The notes under the pieces were generated by a model. That model ran no database searches. It was not told the origin of the DNA and saw nothing but the letters and a program-made list of their open reading frames with translations. From CBDUVZ01 sp965370805 (GTDB lineage: Bacteria > Hydrothermota > Tepidihabitantia > Tepidihabitantales > Tepidihabitantaceae), in contig CBDUVZ010000010.1 in the NCBI GenBank assembly GCA_965370805.1, forward strand, positions 1-45,665: a stretch of 45,665 bases of DNA, in the 5' to 3' direction. Below are positions 1-7,251 of the stretch, one piece after another (the stretch's first letter is position 1; each line of letters begins with the position of its first letter). Position numbers and translations under genes: made by a program.

Positions 1-58
1 TTAATTCTGAGTAAACAACTTCCTTTCAGGCAGATTATTTCTGAGGAAGACCGGCACC

Positions 59-86
59 TTGACAATCAGCCTGACTCGGCTATCCT
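59..86 (+). promoter_or_regulatory. Predicted promoter of plsY-gpsA-merR
   Basis: TTGACA (59-64), 16-base spacer, TATCCT (81-86). Unlike most promoters here it lies about 110 bases before the start codon. A dispersed repeat (144-188) sits between promoter and gene. Confidence 0.5.
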
Positions 87-143
87 GCCCTCATCAACCG
101 GAGCCTGCTGTTCCTCATTCAGCCGTCCGACCGCCCCTGTCGT

Positions 144-188
144 TCTGTTCTGCCTGCGTCTATCTGTGTTTATCAGTGGTTTTCGCCT
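144..188 (+). repeat. Dispersed ~45-bp repeat, copy 1 (plsY leader)
   Basis: About 45 bases nearly identical (roughly 40 of 45 by eye) to 41390-41434. The core words are TCTATCTG, GTTTATC and GTGGTTTTCGC. Related shorter pieces occur at 44452-44480 and 44540-44558. It lies just upstream of the plsY ATG. Confidence 0.7.
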
Positions 189-196
189 CAATACCG

Positions 197-814
197 ATGC
201 CTCTGATTGCATCGATTCCGCTTTCGCTCGGTTTCGGGTTCCTGTGCGGTTCGGTGCCGTTCGGCTACCTGGCCGGACGGCTCAACCACATCGATGTCCG
301 CACCCGCGGATCCGGGAACATCGGATTCACCAACGTCCTACGGGTTCTCAATGTGAAATGGGCAATCCCGGTGCTCATTCTGGACATCCTCAAAGGACTC
401 CTCCCGGCCGCGTTCGCCCCGGCACTGGGATTGACTCCGGCGCTGGCCGGTGCCGGTGCGATACTGGGACACGTCTTCACCCCCTGGCTGGGATTCAGGG
501 GCGGCAAAGGAGTCGCCACAGCCATCGGCGTCAGTGCCTTTCTGTGCATTCGCAGTCTCGGCATCGACCTGGCCGTCTACGCGCTCGTCCTGCTCGCCAC
601 GGGATTCGTATCGCTCTCGTCGATCGTGTTCGGATTGCTGCTCGTCCCCTTGACAGCCATCCTATACCCGGGTGACGCACCCCTGCTGGCGTTCTCGATA
701 CTGGTCGGCCTGCTGCTACTTGTTCGGCACCGCTCGAACGTGGGACGTCTGATTCGACACGAAGAACCGCGATTTGGCCCCTGGCTGAAGCTATTCAGGA
801 AGCAACGACAATGA
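197..814 (+). CDS. plsY: Acyl-phosphate:glycerol-3-phosphate acyltransferase PlsY
   Basis: An inner-membrane enzyme that transfers an acyl group from acyl-phosphate to glycerol-3-phosphate, the first acylation in phospholipid synthesis. The 205-residue product has the family length and several hydrophobic helices. Family motifs are visible: GSVPFGYLAGR near the N-terminus, RGSGNIGFTN (the GSGN.GATN motif), and GHVFTPWLGFRGGKGVAT. The frame is open back to position 59, but codons 59-196 read through repeat DNA and give an unlikely N-terminus, so the ATG at 197 is chosen. No clear Shine-Dalgarno precedes it. The stop overlaps the gpsA start (ATGA), so product and reductase of the same substrate are translationally coupled. 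Confidence 0.93.
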   Translation: MPLIASIPLSLGFGFLCGSVPFGYLAGRLNHIDVRTRGSGNIGFTNVLRVLNVKWAIPVLILDILKGLLPAAFAPALGLTPALAGAGAILGHVFTPWLGFRGGKGVATAIGVSAFLCIRSLGIDLAVYALVLLATGFVSLSSIVFGLLLVPLTAILYPGDAPLLAFSILVGLLLLVRHRSNVGRLIRHEEPRFGPWLKLFRKQRQ

Positions 815-1818
815 CCGGCAGAATCGCTTTCGTCGGTGCCGGTCGTTGGGCACTGGCGCTCGCCGGTCGACTCCACGAACACGGAGCAAAAGTCTCGCTG
901 TGGGAACGTAACGCTGATAGCCTCGGACGGCTGCTGAAAACACGGCAGCACCCGGATCTGCCGAGTCGGACTGCAATCCCGAAGGAAGTGCTGGTTTCCG
1001 GCGACCTCAATTCGGTTCTGGCCGGAGCATGGCTGGTTGTGTTCGCAACGCCTTCTTCGGCGCTTGCCGAGGCTGCCCGTCATTGTGCTCCCCACATCCC
1101 AAAAGAAACGGAAGTCGTGGTCACAGTCACCAAAGGAATCGATCCGAAGACGCTGCGCCGGATATCGGTTGTCCTCGCAGAAATAGTCACCGGGCGTCCG
1201 GTCGTGGTCTTGGCCGGGCCGGGCATACCGTACGACTTCGCCATTGGCGACCCCACATCGCTTGTTGCAGCATCGGAAAGCAAACCGGCCGCCATCGCGG
1301 TCCGCGATTCGCTCACCGCCGGCAACCTGCGGGTATACTCCGGCAACGACGTAGTCGGGGTGGAACTCGGGGCTGCATTGAAGAACGTCATCGCAGTTGC
1401 CGCGGGCGTGGCCGATGGACTGGGGCTGGGTCTCAATGCCAAGTCGGCTCTCCTGGCACGTGGTCTGGCGGAGATGATGCGCCTCGGCGTGGCGATGAAC
1501 GCCAATCCGCTGACATTCGCCGGCCTGTCCGGCATGGGCGACCTGGTCGTCACCGCCTTCTCCAACCACTCGCGCAACCACGTCTTCGGCGAACTCATCG
1601 GCCGGGGCGTACCGGCTGACGAAGCCCGACAGAAACTCCACGGCGTAGCCGAAGGGGCTGTCACCGTACTCTCGGCCCGTACCCTGGCATCCCGCCACGG
1701 CATCGAAATGCCCATTACCGAAGAAGTCTACCGCATAGTGCACGAAGGCGCGGACCCGAAGAAAAGCCTGTCCCGGCTGCTGCACCGCAGCACCAAACAG
1801 GAGATGCCGCGCGCATGA
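811..1818 (+). CDS. gpsA: NAD(P)H-dependent glycerol-3-phosphate dehydrogenase
   Basis: Reduces dihydroxyacetone phosphate to sn-glycerol-3-phosphate, the substrate of PlsY encoded just upstream; cytosolic. The 335-residue protein has an N-terminal Rossmann site GAGRWA (residues 9-14) and the conserved AGPGIP segment. It also has the catalytic lysine in AALKNVIAVAAG (K191) and the C-terminal GLSGMGDLVVTAFSNHSRN signature. The start ATG overlaps the plsY stop and its own stop overlaps the next ATG, so the three genes form a tight operon. The usual GAGSWGTA is GAGRWALA here, a mild variant at the dinucleotide loop. Confidence 0.95.
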   Translation: MTGRIAFVGAGRWALALAGRLHEHGAKVSLWERNADSLGRLLKTRQHPDLPSRTAIPKEVLVSGDLNSVLAGAWLVVFATPSSALAEAARHCAPHIPKETEVVVTVTKGIDPKTLRRISVVLAEIVTGRPVVVLAGPGIPYDFAIGDPTSLVAASESKPAAIAVRDSLTAGNLRVYSGNDVVGVELGAALKNVIAVAAGVADGLGLGLNAKSALLARGLAEMMRLGVAMNANPLTFAGLSGMGDLVVTAFSNHSRNHVFGELIGRGVPADEARQKLHGVAEGAVTVLSARTLASRHGIEMPITEEVYRIVHEGADPKKSLSRLLHRSTKQEMPRA

Positions 1819-2219
1819 TTGGAACGTACCACTCAGTCACACAGGCATGCCGGAAACTGAATCTCAAGCCTCACGTCCTACGCTACTGGGAAAAGGAATT
1901 CAAGATTGGCGTCAAGCGGAACTCGGCGGGACGCCGGATCTACTCGGATGAACAGGTCGAAAAACTCCGCCTGATCAAGCACCTGCTCCACCGGGAAAAG
2001 ATGACAGTCAAAGGTGCCCGCCGCCAACTCGCAAGAATGAGATCGCAGCCTGCTACGCTGTTCGCTTCCGAAGACCACCGCCAGAGCCTGCTCTGGCTCA
2101 AGAAAGAACTGATAGCGCTCCGGGGACTCCTGGAGACCGGAGATCCGCCCGGCCCGGGAACTCGGCACGAAGGTCAGGAAGGAACGGGGAAGACTCCAAA
2201 AGCTAACCGGCGACGATAG
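1815..2219 (+). CDS. MerR-family transcriptional regulator (short form)
   Basis: A 134-residue DNA-binding protein. Residues 5-75 form a MerR winged helix-turn-helix: YHSVTQACRKLNLKPHVLRY, then WEKEF, RIYSDEQVEKL and a third helix around LLHREKMTVKGARRQL. The remainder is short and charged, without a recognisable ligand domain or metal-binding cysteines, so the effector is unknown. It overlaps gpsA by 4 bases (ATGA) and is the last gene of the plsY operon. It may regulate lipid synthesis, but that rests only on position. It is convergent with the lysine-catabolic genes, with a 34-base gap. Confidence 0.85.
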   Translation: MIGTYHSVTQACRKLNLKPHVLRYWEKEFKIGVKRNSAGRRIYSDEQVEKLRLIKHLLHREKMTVKGARRQLARMRSQPATLFASEDHRQSLLWLKKELIALRGLLETGDPPGPGTRHEGQEGTGKTPKANRRR

Positions 2220-2253
2220 CCGTCAAGAGAGACCGGCATGATCGGCTCCCGAC

Positions 2254-3576
2254 CTATTCCACCGGAGTGTACTTTTCCTTGAACTCAATCCCGAGCGTCT
2301 CCAGCTCAGCCAGAACCGGCTCGTAGATATCCGGTGCGACCGGGATGTGAACCCCGGTCATACTGATCCGGCCTTCGAGTATCTTGCGGACCGAAACCGC
2401 GGCCGGCAGACTGACGGTCCGGGCCATCGCCGAATCGCCGTCCGGCTCGCCAAACGCAATCATTGTCGAACTGATCGCTTCCTGCGGCTTGTCCGGGTAC
2501 TCGGCCTTGAACTCGTGGTACAGCACAATCATGTCGCGCTCGCCGGTCCGGTACGGCATCTTGTCCAGCATCAGTTTGGCCAGCACATCCAGGTCAGAGC
2601 CCGTATCGATCCCGACCGGCTCGCTGCCGAAGAAACCGAGCCACTCAAGACGCTCCAGCACCGGGTCCGCGTCCGCCAGCCCAACTCTGACTGCGACGTC
2701 GGCCCGCAGGTCGGCTTCGCCCGGCACGTGCAACCGCACCCAGTCGGAAACGGTCATGCCGGCAAGACCATCACGCGGTGTATCATCAAGTATCCCAAGG
2801 TCGGCAATCGCCTTCAGCGTCTCACACCAGCCCTGGTTGCGCAGCGTACCACGGTACATGGTCCCGATTCCTTCGAGGCCATAAACCCCGATGTAGGGCA
2901 GCGAATTGCGATTCGGATAGGCCTCGAACGCGCCTGCAGCAGGAACGTCCACCGGCCAGTGATGGCCAAACAGGTCCTCACCCGGAATCACGACTTCCTG
3001 GCCATCCTTGAGGTAGCGGCCTTCGTTCCGGCCCGCCATCACCACGCCTTTCGGACTCCACGAGAACTTGTATCCGAACGGATTGTCATTTGCCTCCGGA
3101 GCCGGCAATCCCCCGCAATAGGACATGAAACTCGTCACCCTGCCGCCCATCTCCTTCACCCGATGGATAACCCGCATTGCCGACATGTGGTCGGTGCCCG
3201 GGTCCACGCCGACTTCGTTGAGGATAATCACCCCCGCTTTGCGGGCTTCCTGGTCCAGCGCTCTCATCGCATCGCTGACGTAGGAGGTAGTAACCATATG
3301 CCGGCGGTGCTTCAGGCAGTGACCGGCGACCTCGACGTGGTAGGTGTAGGGCAGGAGACTCACCGCCAGGTCGCACTGGCTCACCAGTTGGTCGAGCTTC
3401 TTCGCATCATCTACCAGCAACGGCAGGGCCTTGCCGCGCGGGTGATTGCCAACCAGGACCTCAGCCTTGCTCACCGTCCGGCTGGCAACCGTCACCTCGA
3501 TATCGGGTGAATCAAGCAGGTAGCGGACCATCGGTCGGGAAACCAGCCCGGCCCCGAGTACAAGAACCCGTTTCAT
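2254..3576 (-). CDS. Saccharopine dehydrogenase (L-glutamate-forming)
   Basis: Oxidises saccharopine to aminoadipate semialdehyde plus glutamate, the second step of the saccharopine pathway of lysine breakdown. The 440-residue protein matches the C-terminal half of the eukaryotic bifunctional AASS enzyme throughout. It has VLGAGLVSRPMVRYL (Rossmann), SLLPYTYHVEVAGHC, EVGVDPGTDHMSAM, SYCGGLPAPEANDNPFGYKF, EAYPNRNSLPYIGVYGL, RGTLRNQGWCETLK and a closing SMTGVHIP region. It starts 19 bases after the upstream reductase stop with a good Shine-Dalgarno (AAGGAGA), so it is the second gene of a two-gene operon. In animals and plants the two activities are fused; here they are separate. Confidence 0.9.
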   Translation of the reverse strand: MKRVLVLGAGLVSRPMVRYLLDSPDIEVTVASRTVSKAEVLVGNHPRGKALPLLVDDAKKLDQLVSQCDLAVSLLPYTYHVEVAGHCLKHRRHMVTTSYVSDAMRALDQEARKAGVIILNEVGVDPGTDHMSAMRVIHRVKEMGGRVTSFMSYCGGLPAPEANDNPFGYKFSWSPKGVVMAGRNEGRYLKDGQEVVIPGEDLFGHHWPVDVPAAGAFEAYPNRNSLPYIGVYGLEGIGTMYRGTLRNQGWCETLKAIADLGILDDTPRDGLAGMTVSDWVRLHVPGEADLRADVAVRVGLADADPVLERLEWLGFFGSEPVGIDTGSDLDVLAKLMLDKMPYRTGERDMIVLYHEFKAEYPDKPQEAISSTMIAFGEPDGDSAMARTVSLPAAVSVRKILEGRISMTGVHIPVAPDIYEPVLAELETLGIEFKEKYTPVE

Positions 3577-3595
3577 CAGGATGTCTCCTTTTCAA

Positions 3596-4906
3596 TCACA
3601 TGCGCTTCCGAATGTATTCAAACTCCGGGGTCAACTTCCCCTGGTGCAGAATCAGACCCCGACGGACCTCGGCCGGCAAACCCAGGCTTTCGAGTGGTCG
3701 ATTGAAATCGGTCTCAGCCATCCTCGGGACAAACGGCATCAGGGCGGCACCGAACTCCAGCGAGGAACCGAACGGAAGCTCACAGGGAAGGTTGTCAACA
3801 GCCATGACGACAATGCCCTTGCCGTCGATCCCGTCCCGGGCGGTATGCGTCAGGGGGTCATAACTGATGAACGGCGACCCTGAATCGGTCGTCTTGACGG
3901 TAGCCTCAATCGAGCCTTCGACGTCACAGGAGATGTCGCCAATCGCACGCAATCGCGGCTTCCCGCTGCTGGCGGCACTGCGCAGCCACTCCCTGGTGAC
4001 CAGGCGCGGGTAGCGGGCATCCCAGTAGATGCAGTTCACTAGCCCGGTCAGATGCGGCAGGTAGCTCTCGAACACCGAACGGTAGCGCTCCGGATGCCGG
4101 TAGTACTCCTGCAGCGCAAACGGCCGGCCCTTCGTAACCGGCTCGACGATATGCTCCTCGTGGAACACCGTGTAGTAACAGGTCTGGGCGTCACCTCCGG
4201 CCGAAAGCCCGGACAACTCTTCCGGGTCTACTTCCTTCGCACCCAGCGCGGTCAGCATCTCGATTGCGCCCTGGGCAACATGCCCGTACCCGACGACCCC
4301 GATGACGAATGGCGCAAGTTCGGCCGGCAGCCCGTGACTGGCAATCCTGTTCCCGACTTCCCTGAGTGCTTCCACGGCCGTATCCACTCTTTCGTATTCA
4401 CGGGCCAGCCGGACATCGAACAGCGGGGTGCGGATTCCTTCGTGCTCGAGCCGGCGACCCAACGCCACGAGGGTATTGACTGCACCGGCAATCCCGGCGA
4501 AACGGCCAAAGAAAACCAGTCTCCGGCCCTCGCCATCTTCGACCTTCTCGTAGTCGATCAGACTGCATCCCAGCTCCATCATCCGGCCGAGCATCTCCAT
4601 GTTGTACGCCTGTCCCTTGATTAGGTGGGCGAAGAACGTGTAGCCGCCGCCCCGGCGGAAGAAGCCGACCGGCATCTCCTTGACCCCGAGCACCAGGCCA
4701 CAGTCACTCAGGTCCTCGCGCACCTCGGCACCGACGGCCGCATAGTCGCGGTCGGGAAAGGCCCGGAGCGCAGAAGGCTGAACCGCAACACCAATGCCGT
4801 TCTCGCTAATCAGCCTGCCGACCTGCTCGGGAATAAGCGGTACGCGGCGTTCCCATTCGTTCTTGTCTTCGCGACGAATGCCGATGAAAACCGGTTTCCG
4901 ATTCAT
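3596..4906 (-). CDS. Lysine-ketoglutarate reductase (saccharopine-forming)
   Basis: Condenses lysine with 2-oxoglutarate to saccharopine, the first step of lysine catabolism. The 436-residue protein aligns with the N-terminal half of AASS (AlaDh/PNT N-like fold). It has GIRREDKNEWERRVPLIPEQ, VLGVKEMP, YTFFAHLIKGQAYNMEML, LIDYEKVEDGEGRRLVFFG and AGIAGAVNTL. It also has VVGYGHVAQGAIEMLTALGA (nucleotide site), YYRHPERYRSVFESYLPHLT, and a C-terminal IGDISCDVEGSIEATV. The ATG at 4906 is preferred over upstream in-frame codons because it gives the family N-terminus and sits 8 bases after a -10 box. It leads the operon with saccharopine dehydrogenase. Confidence 0.9.
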   Translation of the reverse strand: MNRKPVFIGIRREDKNEWERRVPLIPEQVGRLISENGIGVAVQPSALRAFPDRDYAAVGAEVREDLSDCGLVLGVKEMPVGFFRRGGGYTFFAHLIKGQAYNMEMLGRMMELGCSLIDYEKVEDGEGRRLVFFGRFAGIAGAVNTLVALGRRLEHEGIRTPLFDVRLAREYERVDTAVEALREVGNRIASHGLPAELAPFVIGVVGYGHVAQGAIEMLTALGAKEVDPEELSGLSAGGDAQTCYYTVFHEEHIVEPVTKGRPFALQEYYRHPERYRSVFESYLPHLTGLVNCIYWDARYPRLVTREWLRSAASSGKPRLRAIGDISCDVEGSIEATVKTTDSGSPFISYDPLTHTARDGIDGKGIVVMAVDNLPCELPFGSSLEFGAALMPFVPRMAETDFNRPLESLGLPAEVRRGLILHQGKLTPEFEYIRKRM

Positions 4907-4914
4907 GAGCCGGA

Positions 4915-4942
4915 ATGATACCGCCCGCCGCCCGCAAGTCAA
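4915..4942 (-). promoter_or_regulatory. Leaderless-type promoter of the LKR/SDH operon
   Basis: Minus strand TTGACT (4942-4937), 16-base spacer, TATCAT (4920-4915), then 8 bases to the ATG at 4906. No Shine-Dalgarno can fit. It is divergent from the hslV promoter. Confidence 0.55.
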
Positions 4943-4973
4943 CCGCGCCCGTCCGGATGGAAGCACCGCGGCC

Positions 4974-5001
4974 TTTACATCGTCAGGTCCGGGCCTAGAA
5001 T
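4974..5001 (+). promoter_or_regulatory. Leaderless-type promoter of hslV
   Basis: TTTACA (4974-4979), 16-base spacer, TAGAAT (4996-5001), then only 6 bases to the ATG at 5008. The predicted transcript start falls on or next to the start codon. Confidence 0.6.
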
Positions 5002-5007
5002 TGGCTC

Positions 5008-5547
5008 ATGGACAGAAACGTGCTGCGGTCAACAACCATCCTCGGACTCAGACGCGACGGCAAGACGGCAATGGGCTCTGACGGCCAGGTTACGCTCGGC
5101 GACACCGTGCTCAAGCACAATGCCCGCAAGGTCCGCCGGCTTCACAACGACAAAGTGCTCGTCGGGTTCGCCGGGGCCACCGCCGACGCCTTCACCCTGT
5201 TTGAGCGATTCGAGCAGAAGCTCGACGAGTTCTCCGGCAACCTGCCGCGCTCGGTCGTGGAACTCGCCAAAGACTGGCGCACCGACCGGGTGCTCCGGAA
5301 ACTGGAAGCCCTGCTGGCTATCATGGACATGGACTGTTCCTACATCGTGTCCGGTTCCGGGGATGTGATCGAGCCGGACGACGGCATCATCGGCATCGGC
5401 TCGGGCGGTCCCTACGCGCTGGCTGCGGCTCGGGCCCTGATGAATCACACGGAACTGGCCGCCGACAAAATCGTCCGCGAGTCAATCGGACTCGCCGCTT
5501 CCGTCTGCGTCTATACCAACGACCGGATTGTAATCGAGACTATCTAG
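5008..5547 (+). CDS. hslV: ATP-dependent protease proteolytic subunit HslV
   Basis: Threonine peptidase that forms the double-hexamer core of the HslUV (ClpYQ) protease in the cytosol. The 179 residues match the family end to end: DGQVTLGDTVLKHNARKVRR, GFAGATADAFTLFERFEQKL, ELAKDWRTDRVLRKLEALL, GIGSGGPYALAAARAL and a final VYTNDRIVIETI. The predicted nucleophile is T9, the first residue of the TT pair after an eight-residue propeptide (MDRNVLRS), longer than the one-residue leader of E. coli. No hslU lies in this window. The gene stands alone on the plus strand and its stop overlaps the dapB stop on the other strand by 4 bases. Confidence 0.95.
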   Translation: MDRNVLRSTTILGLRRDGKTAMGSDGQVTLGDTVLKHNARKVRRLHNDKVLVGFAGATADAFTLFERFEQKLDEFSGNLPRSVVELAKDWRTDRVLRKLEALLAIMDMDCSYIVSGSGDVIEPDDGIIGIGSGGPYALAAARALMNHTELAADKIVRESIGLAASVCVYTNDRIVIETI

Positions 5548-6332
5548 GCTTCCGCGCCCGGAACGTCCAGTCCCAGCACGTGAGCCATGGTGTAGAATCC
5601 AGGTGCTCTGCCGCAGACGAACCGTACCGCTGCAATCACCCCGACGGCGAACGCTTCCCGGCTGGAAGCCCGGTGGGTGATCTCGAGCCGCTCCCCCGGG
5701 CCGCCGAGAATCACGGTGTGCTCTCCCACGACATCGCCGGTCCGGACTGAGAATACCCCGATCTCGCCGGCCGGCTTGGCTCCGACTTCTCCTTCGCGGC
5801 CGTGGATGACTCGCTGTCGCCCGGTTGCCTGCCGGAGCAGTTCCACCAGCTTCACCGCGGTGCCGGACGGAGCGTCGCGCTTCCTTCGATGATGGGTCTC
5901 GATGAGTTCGATGTCGTACGCCTCTCCCAGCAACTCGGCTGCCCGGGGCGCGAGATCGTAGAGGACATTCACACCCAGGGAGAAGTTGGGGGCGTGGACG
6001 ACCGGAATCCTGCCGGACGCGTCGCTGAGAGCGCCGACCTGGTCCGGCATCAGACCGGTCACGCCACAGACATAAGGCCTGCCGGCATCAGCCGCCGACC
6101 TGACCCGCTCGGACAGCCCGGCCGCGACCGCGAAATCCACCACCACGTCCACCCGGTCGAGCACGACCCGGACGTCGCTCTCCAGCCTGCCGTCGCCGAA
6201 CGGCTTGCCCAGGTCGGGATGCCCGGGCGCTTCGACGCCCGCCGGAACCGTCAGGTCTTCCTCTTTCTGTGCCACCCGGACGATGCTCTTCCCCATCCGG
6301 CCCGAAGCTCCGACCAGTCCGATTCGGATCAA
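5544..6332 (-). CDS. dapB: 4-hydroxy-tetrahydrodipicolinate reductase
   Basis: Second committed enzyme of the diaminopimelate/lysine pathway, reducing the DapA product with NAD(P)H. The 262-residue protein has the Rossmann motif GASGRMG (residues 8-14), the conserved APNFSLGVN, and the catalytic signature ETHHRRKRDAPSGTA (H147/H148, K151). The start is a TTG directly after the dapA stop; the first codons give MIRIGLVGASG, the family N-terminus, and no better start exists downstream. It is the last gene of the unit headed by the aminotransferase-like gene at 11176 and converges on hslV with overlapping stop codons. Confidence 0.95.
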   Translation of the reverse strand: MIRIGLVGASGRMGKSIVRVAQKEEDLTVPAGVEAPGHPDLGKPFGDGRLESDVRVVLDRVDVVVDFAVAAGLSERVRSAADAGRPYVCGVTGLMPDQVGALSDASGRIPVVHAPNFSLGVNVLYDLAPRAAELLGEAYDIELIETHHRRKRDAPSGTAVKLVELLRQATGRQRVIHGREGEVGAKPAGEIGVFSVRTGDVVGEHTVILGGPGERLEITHRASSREAFAVGVIAAVRFVCGRAPGFYTMAHVLGLDVPGAEA

Positions 6333-6333
6333 A

Positions 6334-7221
6334 CTACGCCTTCCTGACCGTGAGGCCGTACGTCTTGAGCGCCTTCCTGACCGGACGCCGCCCGCTGTCG
6401 CTCAATGGCGTCAACGGCAGCCTTGACTCGCCCGCCGCCATTCCGAGCATCTCCATTGCGGCCTTGACCGGAATCGGATTCGACTCAATGAACATCGCCT
6501 TGATCAACGGGAAGAGCCGCTGGTGCAGCTTTGCCGCCGCCGCAACCCGTCCGGCGAAGTACAGCTCGATCATCTGCGCCACTTCGGACGGAACGATATT
6601 GGAGACGACTGAAACCACGCCCTTTCCTCCGGCGGCCAGGATCGGCAGCGTCAGTGAATCATCGCCGGACAGAACCGTCAGGCGGTCACCGCACCGGGCG
6701 ACGATTTCGGTCGTCTGGTCCACATTGCCCGAAGCTTCTTTCACCGCCGCAATACCCGGGCAGTCGCGGGCCAGCCGCTCGATGGTAGCGGGTTGGATGT
6801 TCACTACGCTCCGGCCGGGGATGTTGTACACCACAACCGGGATATCGACCGTTTCGGCAATCGTCCGGTAGTGACGATACAGACCTTCCTGGGTCGGCTT
6901 GACGTAGTAGGGCGCAACTACGAGAACCGCATCTGCCCCCAGTTGCCTGGCCCGGCGCACGCTCTTCAGCGACTTGGCGGTATTGTTGGTGCCCGCGCCG
7001 ACCATGACCGGCACTCGTCCCGCTGTTTCGGTCACGACCGTCTTGACGGTCTTGTCCCACTCGGTTTCGGTCAATGCCGCCGCTTCGCCGGTCGACCCGG
7101 CAACCAGCAGACCGTTGACCCCGCCTTTCAACTGGAATCGCACGTTGCGGCGCAGCCCGGAAACGTCAACCCGCCCCTTACGGAACGGGGTCACCAGCGC
7201 GGTTGTACAACCTGAGAACAT
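6334..7221 (-). CDS. dapA: 4-hydroxy-tetrahydrodipicolinate synthase
   Basis: Class I aldolase condensing pyruvate with aspartate semialdehyde, the first step of the lysine/DAP branch. The 295-residue protein has the GSTGE motif (T44), YNIPGRSVV (Y132), and the Schiff-base lysine in AAVKEASG (K161). Length is typical. The ATG at 7221 is preferred over the TTG one codon upstream because GAGGAGGAG lies just before it as a Shine-Dalgarno. It follows ftsH by about 30 bases and runs directly into dapB. Its proximity to lysine-degradation genes about 2.5 kb away is unusual. Confidence 0.95.
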   Translation of the reverse strand: MFSGCTTALVTPFRKGRVDVSGLRRNVRFQLKGGVNGLLVAGSTGEAAALTETEWDKTVKTVVTETAGRVPVMVGAGTNNTAKSLKSVRRARQLGADAVLVVAPYYVKPTQEGLYRHYRTIAETVDIPVVVYNIPGRSVVNIQPATIERLARDCPGIAAVKEASGNVDQTTEIVARCGDRLTVLSGDDSLTLPILAAGGKGVVSVVSNIVPSEVAQMIELYFAGRVAAAAKLHQRLFPLIKAMFIESNPIPVKAAMEMLGMAAGESRLPLTPLSDSGRRPVRKALKTYGLTVRKA

Positions 7222-7251
7222 CAACTCCTCCTCACCGGGCAGCCCGGAACG

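Noticed and set aside
577..1785. Minus-strand frame of about 400 codons opposite gpsA
   Set aside because: It is antisense to gpsA, whose motifs and coupling to plsY are clear.
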